64,000 nucleotides of DNA from Mycobacteroides chelonae CCUG 47445 (lineage in GTDB: Bacteria; Actinomycetota; Actinomycetes; Mycobacteriales; Mycobacteriaceae), in the NCBI RefSeq assembly GCF_001632805.1, contig NZ_CP007220.1, positions 4,278,001 to 4,342,000 of the forward strand, given 5' to 3'. The position numbers and the translations under genes were made by a program. The notes beneath the pieces were generated by a model. That model searched no databases. It had not been told where the DNA came from and saw nothing but the letters and a program-made list of their open reading frames with translations. This document shows, one piece after another, positions 8,579-17,525 of the stretch (positions within the stretch are counted from its first letter, which is position 1; the number at the start of each line of letters is the position of its first letter).

Positions 8579-10084
8579 GTGAGCACGCCGGAGAACGCAA
8601 CGGTCACACAGCTGCTGGCGAACCTCGCCGATGTTGAGGACCGGGGGCTGCACTTCGAGGGTTCGTTCACGCCATGGCGTGAACACGTGGCCGAAAGCCG
8701 CCGCCTGGCATCGGTGTTGCGCGCCCGCTTGGACCCGTCAAAGCCACCGCACGTCGGTGTGATCCTGGAAAACACCCCCGGGTTCGCGCGCCTTCTCTCC
8801 GCGGCCGCACTAGGCGGTCTGGTACTGGTGGGCTTGAATTCGACCCGGCGCGGATCGGCATTGCAGCGTGATGTCGAGCTCGCCGACTGCCAGTTCATCA
8901 TCACGGACGAGTCCGAAACCGTTGTTGACCAACAACATCCGCTGATCGAGATCGCCGATGTGCGACCGGATGAACTGTTCATGCTCATCTTCACCTCGGG
9001 CACCAGCGGCGACCCCAAGGCCGTCCAGATCACTCATGCCAAGGTGGCCTCCGCGGGGGTCATGCTGTCCTCACGTTTTGGCCTCGGTCCCGCGGATGTC
9101 TGTTATCTCTCGATGCCGCTGTTCCATTCCAATGCGGTGCTCGCGGGCTGGTCGGTGGCCGTCGCCGCCGGCGCGTCGATTGCGTTGCGCCGCAGGTTCT
9201 CCGCCTCGGGCTTCCTCGACGACATCCGCACGTACGGGGCGACGTATGCCAACTACGTCGGCAAGCCGATGTCGTACGTGCTGGCGACACCGGAACAGCC
9301 CGATGACGCCGAGAACCCCTTGAAGTTCATGTACGGCAACGAGGCGGCAGCCGGCGATACCGACCGATTCGCCAAGCGATTCGGCGCCTTTGTGGTGGAC
9401 GGATTCGGGTCGACCGAGGGCGGGGTGGCGCTGGGTTGGGCGCCGGGGACGCCGCCAGGTGCGATAGGCCCCCTGACTCCCGACGTTCAGATTCTGGATG
9501 TCCGGACCGGGCAGCCTTGCCCTCCTGCGGTTTTCGATCAGAGCGGCAAGGTGGTCAATGCCGCGGAAGCCACCGGTGAGCTGGTGAATGTGACCGGACC
9601 CGGACGATTCACTGGTTACTACAAGAACGAAGCGGCCGATGCCGAGCGCATGGTCGAGGGTAAGTACCGCAGCGGCGATCTCGCCTACGCCGACGAAAAC
9701 GGGTTCGTGTACTTCGCCGGACGCCTGGGCGATTGGCTGCGCGTCGACGGCGAGAACCTGGGCACCGCCCCCATCGAGCGAGTGCTACTGCGCCATCCGG
9801 ATATCACCGAGGTTGCCATCTATGGCATTCCGGATCCCACCGTCGGAGATCGTGTCATGGCGGCACTGATCGTGAGTAACGGGTTCGAGGCATCGAAGCT
9901 GGGCGAGTTCCTCTCCGCACAAGAAGATCTCGGGCCCAAGCAGTGGCCGTCATTCGTCCGGATAAGCGCCGATCTCCCCCGTACCGCGACATTCAAGGTG
10001 ATCAAGCGGCAGCTATCGGCCGAGGCGTTGGAAACCAGCGACCCGCTGTGGCGGCTCTCCGGGAGCACCTACGTTCAACCCTGA
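8579..10084 (+). CDS. fadD17: FadD17 acyl-CoA synthetase
   Basis: AMP-forming acyl-CoA synthetase, 501 residues. It has the P-loop-like FTSGTSGDPKAV (about 139-150), the DGFGSTEGG adenylate motif (about 274), RSGDLAYADENGFVYFAGR near residue 365, and a C-terminal PRTATFKVIKRQL containing the catalytic Lys. The homologue in this position activates shortened sterol side-chain carboxylates. The GTG at 8579 is preceded by TAGTAT (8567-8572) with a 6-base spacer; the TAG of that hexamer is the fadE27 stop codon. It may therefore have its own leaderless promoter as well as read-through. Confidence 0.92.
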   Translation: MSTPENATVTQLLANLADVEDRGLHFEGSFTPWREHVAESRRLASVLRARLDPSKPPHVGVILENTPGFARLLSAAALGGLVLVGLNSTRRGSALQRDVELADCQFIITDESETVVDQQHPLIEIADVRPDELFMLIFTSGTSGDPKAVQITHAKVASAGVMLSSRFGLGPADVCYLSMPLFHSNAVLAGWSVAVAAGASIALRRRFSASGFLDDIRTYGATYANYVGKPMSYVLATPEQPDDAENPLKFMYGNEAAAGDTDRFAKRFGAFVVDGFGSTEGGVALGWAPGTPPGAIGPLTPDVQILDVRTGQPCPPAVFDQSGKVVNAAEATGELVNVTGPGRFTGYYKNEAADAERMVEGKYRSGDLAYADENGFVYFAGRLGDWLRVDGENLGTAPIERVLLRHPDITEVAIYGIPDPTVGDRVMAALIVSNGFEASKLGEFLSAQEDLGPKQWPSFVRISADLPRTATFKVIKRQLSAEALETSDPLWRLSGSTYVQP

Positions 10085-10089
10085 CGCCC

Positions 10090-10143
10090 AGTGTGCGGAT
10101 CCGGTCGAAATCTCGCCGATATTCGACACTATCCGCACACTCG
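10090..10143. repeat. 54-bp palindromic repeat, copy 1
   Basis: Begins AGTGTGCGGAT (10090-10100) and its reverse complement ATCCGCACACT ends at 10141. Inside is a second stem, GTCGAA with TTCGAC, giving a nested hairpin. The same 54 bases occur at 11039-11092 with one difference. The two copies flank the DUF559 gene as direct repeats. It could act as a terminator after fadD17, be a dispersed palindromic element, or mark the ends of an inserted cassette. Confidence 0.85.
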
Positions 10144-10177
10144 AGAGACTGTCGGTGGTCGGTGCAAGGCTGCCATC

Positions 10178-11035
10178 ATGGGGGACGTACCGTGGCCATT
10201 CATCAGGGATGAGGCGCTCGCGAATCGTCTGGTCACTGGGTACGCCCTCCGCGGATTCACCGCGCTGTACCCCGCTGTATATGTGCCGACGGATGCCGAC
10301 GTCACACCGCTCAAGCGCGCCGAGGCGGCATGGCTATGGTCGAGGCGCCATGGCGTGCTCGCCGGCATATCAGCGGCAGCCGTCCATGGCACAAAGTGGC
10401 TGCCACATAGCGGTCCCGTCGAGCTCATCCATACCAATCGTCGTGCTCCGCGGGGGATCTCGGTATGGAGCGACCGTCTGCTTCGCGACGAGCAGACGGT
10501 CATCGATGGACTACCCGTAACCACAGCCGCACGCACCGCGTTCGACATTGGGCGGCGCAACGCAACTGACCTGGCAGTGGAACGTCTCGACGCCTTGATG
10601 AACGCCACCGGAACCTCCGTCACCGATATCGAAACCGTGGTGGCACATCACCGAGGTGCCAGAGGTCTGACAAGGCTCGCTCATGTCCTCGATCTGGTCG
10701 ACGGCGGCGCCGAGTCACCCTGGGAGACACGCACCAGACTCATCGTGGTGCGGGCAGGCTTCGCAGCTCCACAGACTCAACTCGTTGTACGTAACCGCTT
10801 CGGCGACTTCGTCGCGCGCCTCGACATGGGGTGGAAGGACCATAAAGTGGGTATCGAGTTCGACGGCGCCCAGCATTGGACGGACGCGGGTCAACGGTCC
10901 CGCGATATCGATCGTGCCAAGGAACTGGCGGACGAAGGATGGCGCATCGTTCGCGTGAGCTCCGACATGGTGCGCCATCGTGCGGGAACGATCGTCTCCA
11001 GGGTCGCGGAAGCATTCACTGCACTGGCCGCGTAG
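10178..11035 (+). CDS. DUF559 (Vsr-like nuclease fold) protein with AbiEi-like N-terminal region
   Basis: 285 residues from the ATG at 10178 (a longer frame would start inside the palindromic repeat). The N-terminal part (LYPAVYVPTDADVTPLKRAE, HGVLAGISAAAVHG) resembles the winged-helix region of AbiEi-type proteins. The C-terminal part (RLDMGWKDHKVGIEFDGAQH, then RSRDIDRAKELADEGWRIVR) has the Asp and Glu-Phe-Asp-Gly layout of the DUF559/Vsr-like PD-(D/E)XK fold. The biological role is unknown. No cognate toxin or methylase is adjacent. It interrupts the sterol locus and is flanked by two near-identical repeats, which suggests it arrived as a unit. Confidence 0.8.
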   Translation: MGDVPWPFIRDEALANRLVTGYALRGFTALYPAVYVPTDADVTPLKRAEAAWLWSRRHGVLAGISAAAVHGTKWLPHSGPVELIHTNRRAPRGISVWSDRLLRDEQTVIDGLPVTTAARTAFDIGRRNATDLAVERLDALMNATGTSVTDIETVVAHHRGARGLTRLAHVLDLVDGGAESPWETRTRLIVVRAGFAAPQTQLVVRNRFGDFVARLDMGWKDHKVGIEFDGAQHWTDAGQRSRDIDRAKELADEGWRIVRVSSDMVRHRAGTIVSRVAEAFTALAA

Positions 11036-11036
11036 T

Positions 11037-11092
11037 CGAGTGTGCGGATCCGGTGGAAATCTCGCCGATATTCGACACTATCCGCACACTCG
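11037..11092. repeat. Palindromic repeat, copy 2
   Basis: Positions 11039-11092 repeat 10090-10143 with a single base difference (position 16 of the repeat, C to G). The stem is longer here: CGAGTGTGCGGAT at 11037-11049 pairs with ATCCGCACACTCG at 11080-11092. It lies 1 base after the DUF559 stop codon, between that gene and the converging nitronate monooxygenase gene, where a terminator would be expected. Confidence 0.85.
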
Positions 11093-11117
11093 GCGGCTAG
11101 GAGGGTGGCGGGCAGAG

Positions 11118-12233
11118 CTAGCCGCGGATCTGGTTCAGCCTGTCGACAGTGCTCTCGAAACCTGCCACCAAGTCGGCCACGATCTCGGCGGTAGGCCGAA
11201 TCTCGTTCATCCGCCCGACGATCTGCCCCGCAGGGAAGCAGACAGTCTCCGGGTCATGCGCACGATTCATCCGCTCGTGCGCCCCGCTGACCAGGATGTT
11301 CTGTAACGGCATCGGCAGCGGTGTCGGCGCATCCTCGGCATCCCAGGCCTGAGTCCACTTGGTCTTCAGCAGTCGCGCGGGCTTTCCGGTGTAGATGCGG
11401 GTGCGCACGGTGTCGCTGGAGGTCGCCTTCAGTAGCGCCTGCTGCACCACGGAATCGCCACCGGCGGTGACGGTTCCAAGGTCATACTCGGCGGCGGTCA
11501 GCCAGATGGAGCCGGTCCACACACCCGAGGCGCCAAGCGCCAGGGCTGCCGCGGCCTGCCTGCCGCTACCGATACCGCCGGCCGCCAGCACCGGCGCGCT
11601 GCCGTCGAGGGCATCCACGATCTCGGGCCAGAGCACCATGGATGCCACATCTCCGGTATGCCCACCGGCCTCATAGCCTTGGGCCACAACGATATCGACA
11701 CCGTTCTCGACATGCCGCTTGGCGTGCTCGGCCTTACCCGCCAGCGCGGCGACCGGCACGCCATGCTCGTGCGCCTGGTCGATGACGTCCTTGGGCGGGG
11801 AGCCGAGCGCATTGGCGATCAGCTTGATCGGATGCTTGAGTGCGACCTCCACATGCGAGCGGGCCACCGAATGCAGCCAGCCCAACACCCCCGCCGACTC
11901 ACGTTCACCCGGCAGCGGGGGCACGCCCAGGCCGGCAAGAGTCTTCTCGACGAAGTCCTTGTGCCCCTGTGGAATCAGTTTGTCGATGTCCACCGCGGTG
12001 CCCTCCGTGGGCACCTTGGCAGGCATCACGATGTCGACACCGTAAGGCTTGCCGTCGGTGTTCTCATCCATCCAGTTCAGAATGGCGTCCAACTCGTCGG
12101 GATCGTTGAAGCGGACACACCCCAGCACACCCATCCCGCCCGCGCGGGTGATGGCCGCGGCGACCTTCTCCGACGGCGTGAAACCGAATATCGGATAACG
12201 GATTCCGAACCGCTCACAAAGGTCGGTGTGCAT
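11118..12233 (-). CDS. Nitronate monooxygenase / 2-nitropropane dioxygenase-like flavoprotein
   Basis: 371-residue TIM-barrel flavoprotein of the NMO/NPD family. FMN-binding features are visible: the N-terminal RYPIFGFTPSEKVAAAI, the glycine motif YEAGGHTGD near residue 190, and AAGGIGSGRQ plus ALGASGVWTGS around residues 222-245. Its ATG is 3 bases after the fadD19 stop, so it is almost certainly translated from the fadD19 mRNA and under the same KstR site. The physiological substrate is unknown. By context it may be an FMN-dependent oxidoreductase acting on a sterol-derived CoA ester (inference) rather than on nitronates. Confidence 0.85.
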   Translation of the reverse strand: MHTDLCERFGIRYPIFGFTPSEKVAAAITRAGGMGVLGCVRFNDPDELDAILNWMDENTDGKPYGVDIVMPAKVPTEGTAVDIDKLIPQGHKDFVEKTLAGLGVPPLPGERESAGVLGWLHSVARSHVEVALKHPIKLIANALGSPPKDVIDQAHEHGVPVAALAGKAEHAKRHVENGVDIVVAQGYEAGGHTGDVASMVLWPEIVDALDGSAPVLAAGGIGSGRQAAAALALGASGVWTGSIWLTAAEYDLGTVTAGGDSVVQQALLKATSSDTVRTRIYTGKPARLLKTKWTQAWDAEDAPTPLPMPLQNILVSGAHERMNRAHDPETVCFPAGQIVGRMNEIRPTAEIVADLVAGFESTVDRLNQIRG

Positions 12234-12236
12234 GGC

Positions 12237-13883
12237 TCACGCTCCCGTGTTGACGTGCTTGGTGTTCACGAGGTCCACCTTCTCGGTTTCCGAGACCTCC
12301 TTGGCCCAGCGGTAGTCGGCCTTGCCCGCAGGATTGCGCTTGACGGTGTCCACAATCCAGACGCTGCGCGGCACCTTGTATCCGGCAATCTCCTTGCGCG
12401 CATGGGTATCCAGGTCTTCGAAGGTGAGCTCCACGCCGGGACGCACCGCGACGACGGCACCCACATGCTGGCCCCACTTCTCGTCGGGCACACCGACGAC
12501 AACCGCGTCGAACACGGCGGGATGGCCCTTCAGGACGCTCTCGACTTCCTCGGGGAACACCTTCTCGCCGCCGGTGTTGATCGACACCGATCCGCGACCC
12601 AGCATGGTGACGGTGCCGTCGGCTTCGACGGTCGCCCAGTCACCGGGGATCGCGTACCGCACACCGTTGAACGTCTTGAACGTCTCGGCGGTCTTCTTCT
12701 CGTCCTTGAAGTATCCGACCGGGATGTGGCCACTCTTGGCGATAAGACCCCGCACCCCGGAACCGGGCTGGATCGGATTGCCTTCCTCGTCGAGAACCGT
12801 TGTGGTGGAACTAATCTTCACGGTCGGGCCACCCGGATGCATCTGCCCCTTGGTAACGGTGGACAACCCTCCGGTACCGGTCTCGGAGGCGCCGATCGCA
12901 TCGGTGATCACCCGGTTGGGCAGCAGCTCCAGGTACCGCTCCTTGACCGTCTGCGAGAACAGTGCGGCACTGCTGGCCAACACCCACAGCGAGGACAGAT
13001 CGCGGGCGCGGCCCACCTCGGTATCCAACGCGTCGATCAGCGGTCGCCCGATCGCGTCGCCGGCGAAGAACAGCATGTTGATCTTGTGCTTCTCGATGAG
13101 TTCCCACACCTCTTCGGGGTTGAACTCGGGCGCGAGCACCGTGGTGCGCCCCTGGAACAGGGCCATGAAGGTCGCGGCCTGGGTGGCGCCGTGGATCATC
13201 GGTGGGATCGGGAAACCGATGAATGGAGCGGCCTCGGCTCCCTGCTTGGCCAGGTCCCACTCACCCTCGATGTACTCGCCGGTGACGTAGTTGATGCCAC
13301 CGAACAGCGAGCGGTAGATGTCCTCGTGCCGCCACATCACCCCCTTGGGGAAGCCGGTGGTGCCACCGGTGTAGATCAGGAAGATGTCATCGGGACTGCG
13401 CTCGGCGAAATCACGTTCCGGAGATCCCTGCGCTAGCGCGTCTGCGAACGCGACGCCGCCGTACGGCGAGTAGTCGAGGTCGGTTCCATCCTCGACGACA
13501 ATCGCGGTCTTGACGTTCGGGGTGCTCGGCAGGACGTTCGCGACCTTGTCCGCATACCGACGCTCATGCACCAGGGCCGCCATATCGGAGTTCTCGAACA
13601 GGTAGTGCAGCTCGGCCTCGACGTACCGGTAATTCACGTTGACCGAGATCGCGCGGATCTTGACGATGGCCGTCAGCGCCACGACGATCTCGATGCCGTT
13701 GCGGCAGTACAGGCCCACCTTGTCGCCCGGGCCCACGCCCCGGCTCTGCAGATAATGCCCTAACCGGTTGGACTGCTCCTCAAGCTCTGCGTACGTCAGC
13801 TTTCGGTCACCGGAAATGATGGCAACACGATCGGGCATAGTGTCGATTGCATGCTCAATGAGGTCGGCAATGTTAAGGGCCAT
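12237..13883 (-). CDS. fadD19: FadD19 sterol side-chain acyl-CoA synthetase
   Basis: AMP-forming acyl-CoA synthetase, 548 residues. Motifs are IYTGGTTGFPKGVMW (about 177-191), GASETGTGG (about 333), GRGSVSINTGGEKVFPEEVE (near 428) and the C-terminal PAGKADYRW with the catalytic Lys. FadD19 activates the C26 carboxylate of the intact side chain and in Rhodococcus is needed for C-24-branched sterols. I choose the ATG at 13883 because TAATTT (13890-13895, minus) precedes it by 6 bases, a leaderless layout; an upstream in-frame ATG at 13889 would lie inside that spacer. The KstR site is immediately upstream. Confidence 0.93.
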   Translation of the reverse strand: MALNIADLIEHAIDTMPDRVAIISGDRKLTYAELEEQSNRLGHYLQSRGVGPGDKVGLYCRNGIEIVVALTAIVKIRAISVNVNYRYVEAELHYLFENSDMAALVHERRYADKVANVLPSTPNVKTAIVVEDGTDLDYSPYGGVAFADALAQGSPERDFAERSPDDIFLIYTGGTTGFPKGVMWRHEDIYRSLFGGINYVTGEYIEGEWDLAKQGAEAAPFIGFPIPPMIHGATQAATFMALFQGRTTVLAPEFNPEEVWELIEKHKINMLFFAGDAIGRPLIDALDTEVGRARDLSSLWVLASSAALFSQTVKERYLELLPNRVITDAIGASETGTGGLSTVTKGQMHPGGPTVKISSTTTVLDEEGNPIQPGSGVRGLIAKSGHIPVGYFKDEKKTAETFKTFNGVRYAIPGDWATVEADGTVTMLGRGSVSINTGGEKVFPEEVESVLKGHPAVFDAVVVGVPDEKWGQHVGAVVAVRPGVELTFEDLDTHARKEIAGYKVPRSVWIVDTVKRNPAGKADYRWAKEVSETEKVDLVNTKHVNTGA

Positions 13884-13893
13884 GTCCATAAAT

Positions 13894-13907
13894 TAGAACG
13901 TGTTACA
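13894..13907. promoter_or_regulatory. KstR-type operator between fadD19 and echA19
   Basis: TAGAACGTGTTACA, identical to the site at 6210-6223. It overlaps the probable -10 of fadD19 (TAATTT at 13890-13895, minus) and lies 35 bp before the echA19 start, so it can cover both divergent promoters. Confidence 0.87.
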
Positions 13908-13942
13908 TTTTTAGACAAGCCCCGGCATCTTGGAGGACCTCA

Positions 13943-14785
13943 ATGACCGAAGCTGACGCTCTTCGCGCAAGCGGCTCATCGCACACCGTGACCGAGCAGG
14001 ACGCCCCGCACGCCCTGGTGGAACTCCGCGATCATGTCCTCGTCGTGACGATGAATCGTCCGCACGCACGCAACGCCCTGTCCGGGGAAATGCTGGAGAT
14101 CATGACGCAGGCCTGGGACCGCGTCGACAACGATCCCGAGGTTCGCGTCTGCATCCTCACCGGCGCGGGCGGGTACTTCTGCGCCGGAGCGGACCTCAAG
14201 GCGATGAACAAGCGCGCCCCGGGCGACCAGTTCTCCGATGGCAGCTACGACCCGTCCGTCATCCCCGGTCTGCTCAAGGGCCGGCGCCTGACCAAGCCGC
14301 TGATCGCAGCCGTCGAGGGTCCCGCGATCGCCGGCGGCACCGAAATCCTGCAGGCTACCGATATCCGAGTCGCGGGTGAGAGCGCCAAATTCGGTGTCTC
14401 CGAGGTGAAGTGGAGCTTGTACCCGATGGGCGGGTCGGCAGTGCGCCTCCCCCGTCAGATCCCGTACACGGTGGCCTGCGACATCCTGCTTACCGGACGG
14501 CACATCAAGGCCCCGGAGGCCAAGGACATCGGGCTCATCGGCCACGTCGTCCCCGACGGCCAGGCCCTGGACAAAGCCCTGGAGCTCGCGAACATGATCG
14601 CCGCGAACGGGCCCCTGGCGGTCCAGGCAGTCCTCAAGACCATCCGCGATTCGGAAGGCCTGCACGAGAACGAGGCGTTCAAGGCCGACACCAAGGTCGG
14701 CATCGGGGTCTTCACCAGTAACGACGCCAAGGAAGGCCCCCGCGCCTTCGCCGAGAAGCGCGCCCCCAACTTCACCGGCACCTGA
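13943..14785 (+). CDS. echA19: EchA19 enoyl-CoA hydratase
   Basis: Crotonase-fold enoyl-CoA hydratase, 280 residues. The oxyanion-hole segments are [10 protein letters not shown] (about residues 75-84) and [12 protein letters not shown] (about 127-138), followed by [20 protein letters not shown] where hydratase Glu residues lie. A GGAGG site sits 7 bases before the ATG. M. tuberculosis EchA19 hydrates a sterol side-chain enoyl-CoA. It is divergent from fadD19 with a shared KstR operator; its product would be taken on by the Hsd4A and Ltp enzymes. Confidence 0.92.
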   Translation: MTEADALRASGSSHTVTEQDAPHALVELRDHVLVVTMNRPHARNALSGEMLEIMTQAWDRVDNDPEVRVCILTGAGGYFCAGADLKAMNKRAPGDQFSDGSYDPSVIPGLLKGRRLTKPLIAAVEGPAIAGGTEILQATDIRVAGESAKFGVSEVKWSLYPMGGSAVRLPRQIPYTVACDILLTGRHIKAPEAKDIGLIGHVVPDGQALDKALELANMIAANGPLAVQAVLKTIRDSEGLHENEAFKADTKVGIGVFTSNDAKEGPRAFAEKRAPNFTGT

Positions 14786-14809
14786 GCCACCACGCATAGT
14801 GTGGGCGGC

Positions 14810-15430
14810 GTGACGCCCATGTTCCCGCTGCAGTCGGTATTACTGCCGGGCGAGCCTTTACCGCTGCGCATCTTCGAGCCACGCTACGTCGCCCTGGTCC
14901 GGGACGTGATGGCCGCCGATCGCACCTTCGGCACCGTTCTGATCGCTCGCGGCCGAGAGGTCGGCGGCGGAGATATCCGGCACGACGTCGGCACCGCGGT
15001 CCGCGTCCTGGACTGCGAGTCCCTCGGCGCGGAGCGCTTCGCGTTGCGTTGCGAGGGTGCGTATCGAATCCGCATCACCCGGTGGCTCGACGATGATCCG
15101 TATCCGCGCGCCGAGACCGAACCGTGGCCCGACGAACTCGATGAGCGGGTGCTGCCGTTGAGTGCCCTCAACGAAGTGCAGGCACGTATCGAGAACCTGC
15201 TGCGCCGGGTCGCGACCGCACAACAGGTGCGCCTCCCCCGCCGGTGGTCCATCGCCACCGGGCTGCCCAGCGGCGCCGAAAAGCGGCTGTACGCGTTGGC
15301 ATCTCGAGTGCCGATGGGTCAGGCCGATCGGCACGCCGTGCTGGCAGCGCCGACGTTGGAGGCGCGGGTTCACGCACTGAATGAGGCCGTCGACACCGTC
15401 ACCGCGATGCTCGACTTCCGCGAGGCTTAA
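14810..15430 (+). CDS. LON substrate-binding domain protein (no protease domain)
   Basis: 206-residue protein consisting of a LON N-terminal (substrate-binding) domain: MFPLQSVLLPGEPLPLRIFE at the start is diagnostic. There is no AAA+ or Ser/Lys protease region, so it is one of the stand-alone LON-domain proteins of unknown function. The GTG at 14810 is preceded by TAGTGT (14797-14802) with a 7-base spacer, a leaderless arrangement that I prefer over the GTG at 14801. It overlaps the convergent F420-type gene by 4 bases. A role in sterol metabolism is not indicated by the protein itself. Confidence 0.85.
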   Translation: MTPMFPLQSVLLPGEPLPLRIFEPRYVALVRDVMAADRTFGTVLIARGREVGGGDIRHDVGTAVRVLDCESLGAERFALRCEGAYRIRITRWLDDDPYPRAETEPWPDELDERVLPLSALNEVQARIENLLRRVATAQQVRLPRRWSIATGLPSGAEKRLYALASRVPMGQADRHAVLAAPTLEARVHALNEAVDTVTAMLDFREA

Positions 15431-16458
15431 GTCAGCGCCGCCAACTGTTTGACGTGCGCCACACTGCGGCAACCGACCACCAGCATGGTGACCCCCGCGG
15501 CCTCCCACGTCTTGATCTGCTCGCGTACCTCGGCCTCGGTTCCGACGATGGTGGTGTCGAGCACCAACTCATCCGGAATCACTTCGGCCGCCTTGTCCTT
15601 GCGGTTGGTGCGGAACAGCTCGGTGACCTCATCAACCACCTCGCCGTAGCCCATGCGCCGATACACCTCGGCGTGGAAGTTGAGTTCAACCGCACCCATG
15701 CCCCCGATATACAAGGCGGAGAACGGCTTCAGCTGATCGAGCACCGAGCGGCGATCGTCGGTGACGATGACCTGCGCGGTGGCGGCGATCTCGAAGTCCT
15801 TGCGGCTGCGCCGGGCGCCGGGACGCGAGAAGCCCTCGTCGAGCCATTCGTTATACATGTCGGCGAGCCGCGGCGCGTAGAACATGGGCAGCCAGCCGTC
15901 GGCGATCTCAGCGGTCAACGCCACATTCTTCGGGCCCTCGGCGCCGAGGAAGATGGGGATATCGGCGCGCAGCGGGTGCACGATCGGCTTGAGCGGTTTG
16001 CCGAGCCCGGTGGCCTTGTCCCCGGTCAGCGGCAGCGGATAGTGCGGGCCGTCGCTGCGTACGGGCGCCTCGCGGGCCAATACCTGCCTGATGATGTCGA
16101 TGTACTCGCGGGTGCGGGCCAGGGGTTTGGGGAACGGTTGTCCGTACCAGCCTTCCACCACCTGGGGCCCGGACACGCCCAGCCCCAGGATGTGGCGGCC
16201 ACCGGAGAGGTGATCCAGCGTCAGGGCCGCCATGGCACAGGCCGTGGGCGTTCGCGCCGAGAGCTGAATCACCGAGGTACCCAACCTGATTCGGCTGGTG
16301 TCCGATCCCCACCAGGCCAACGGGGTGTACGCGTCGGAACCCCAGGCCTCGGCCGTGAAGACGGCGTCGAACCCGCCCTCCTCGGCGGCGGCCACCAGTT
16401 CGGGCGCGTTCTCCGGCGGGGAGGCCGACCAGTACCCCAGCTGCAATCCGAATTTCAT
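15427..16458 (-). CDS. LLM-class F420-dependent oxidoreductase
   Basis: Luciferase-like monooxygenase superfamily, 343 residues, similar to Rv3520c of the M. tuberculosis cholesterol locus. The TIM-barrel N-terminus (MKFGLQLGYWSASPP, GFDAVFTAEAWGSDAYTPLA) and the SGGRHILGLGVSGPQVVEGW motif near residue 100 fit the F420-binding subfamily. The ATG at 16458 follows TACAGT (16465-16470, minus) with a 6-base spacer, suggesting a leaderless transcript. The substrate is unknown; context suggests a sterol intermediate. It is divergent from the DUF35-ltp operon and near its KstR site. Confidence 0.88.
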   Translation of the reverse strand: MKFGLQLGYWSASPPENAPELVAAAEEGGFDAVFTAEAWGSDAYTPLAWWGSDTSRIRLGTSVIQLSARTPTACAMAALTLDHLSGGRHILGLGVSGPQVVEGWYGQPFPKPLARTREYIDIIRQVLAREAPVRSDGPHYPLPLTGDKATGLGKPLKPIVHPLRADIPIFLGAEGPKNVALTAEIADGWLPMFYAPRLADMYNEWLDEGFSRPGARRSRKDFEIAATAQVIVTDDRRSVLDQLKPFSALYIGGMGAVELNFHAEVYRRMGYGEVVDEVTELFRTNRKDKAAEVIPDELVLDTTIVGTEAEVREQIKTWEAAGVTMLVVGCRSVAHVKQLAALT

Positions 16459-16512
16459 GGCCCGACTGTAACCGGCGGGATATGCCGCGACCACCACCCT
16501 TGCGAAAAAAAC

Positions 16513-16526
16513 TAGAACTTGTTCTA
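16513..16526. promoter_or_regulatory. KstR-type operator upstream of DUF35-ltp4-ltp3 operon
   Basis: TAGAACTTGTTCTA fits the KstR consensus. It ends 9 bases before the GTG at 16536 and lies 55 bp upstream of the divergent F420-type gene, so it may affect both. Confidence 0.85.
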
Positions 16527-16535
16527 CTCGGAGGT

Positions 16536-17525
16536 GTGACAGTCAGCCAAAGCAGCACAACCGGGCAATTGCCCCTCCTGACGGCACCCCTCGAACTGTC
16601 TTTTGATTACACCCGTTCGGTGGGACCGACCCTCTCCAAGTTCTTCACCGCCCTGCGCGATCGGCAGATTGTCGGCACCCGCGGCAGCGACGGCCGGGTT
16701 CACGTACCGGCGGCCGAGTACGACCCGGTGACCTACGCACCCCTGACCGAGGTGGTGCCGGTGTCGAGCGTGGGCACGGTGCAGTCGTGGTCCTGGCAGC
16801 CGGAGCCGCTCGAGGGCCAACCGCTGGCCACACCGTTCGCCTGGGCACTCATCAAGCTCGACGGTGCCGACACCGCGCTGCTGCACGCCGTCGACGTAGG
16901 AGCTGCGGGCTCCGCCGGTATCGAGACCGGTGCCCGCGTGCACGCGGTATGGGCCGATGAGACCGTCGGCGCGATCACCGACATCGCCTACTTCGCGCTC
17001 GGAGACCGTCCGATCGACGTGCCCGCGCCCGCGCCGGATCAGGAGCCGGTGACCATGCAGGTCACCCCCATCCGGCTGGAAGTTCAGCACATCACTTCAC
17101 CGGAGGAGAGCGCCTATCTACGCGCTCTGGCCGAGGGCAAGCTGCTCGGCGGCCGCACCGGCGCGGGTGGACGCGTGTACTTCCCGGCTCGTGGTGCCGA
17201 TCCCCTGACCGGTGAGCCCACCTCAGACCTGGTGGAAGTGGCCGACAAGGGCGTCGTCACCACCTTCGCGATCATCAACATCCCGTTCCCCGGGCAGCGC
17301 ATCAAGCCGCCGTATGTGGCCGCATATGTGTTGCTCGACGGTGCCGACATTCCGTTCCTGCACCTCGTCTACGACATCGATCCGGCGGACGTCCGCATGG
17401 GCATGCGGGTCGAGGCCGTGTGGAAGCCCAAGGAGGAGTGGGGATACGGGATAGACAACATCCAGTACTTCCGCCCCACCGGTGAACCCGACGCCGACTA
17501 CGAGACCTACAAGGACCGGATCTGA
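16536..17525 (+). CDS. DUF35 tandem OB-fold protein, partner of Ltp aldolases (Rv3521-like)
   Basis: 329 residues made of two consecutive DUF35-type OB-fold halves (about 15-160 and 185-315). In each the motif GRVHVPA or GRVYFPA stands where zinc-ribbon Cys pairs usually occur, and the protein contains no Cys at all, so it cannot hold the zinc of ChsH2-type partners. DUF35 proteins bind thiolase-like Ltp proteins and help steroid-CoA aldolysis. The stop overlaps the ltp4 ATG (TGATG). The GTG start is uncertain because GGAGG is only one base upstream; a leaderless start is possible. Confidence 0.85.
   Translation: MTVSQSSTTGQLPLLTAPLELSFDYTRSVGPTLSKFFTALRDRQIVGTRGSDGRVHVPAAEYDPVTYAPLTEVVPVSSVGTVQSWSWQPEPLEGQPLATPFAWALIKLDGADTALLHAVDVGAAGSAGIETGARVHAVWADETVGAITDIAYFALGDRPIDVPAPAPDQEPVTMQVTPIRLEVQHITSPEESAYLRALAEGKLLGGRTGAGGRVYFPARGADPLTGEPTSDLVEVADKGVVTTFAIINIPFPGQRIKPPYVAAYVLLDGADIPFLHLVYDIDPADVRMGMRVEAVWKPKEEWGYGIDNIQYFRPTGEPDADYETYKDRI

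Noticed and set aside
11658..13436. 592-codon open frame antisense to the nitronate monooxygenase and fadD19 genes
   Set aside because: Composition reads as a mirrored GC-rich frame (rich in R, H, G) with no domain, and the opposite strand carries two unmistakable enzymes.
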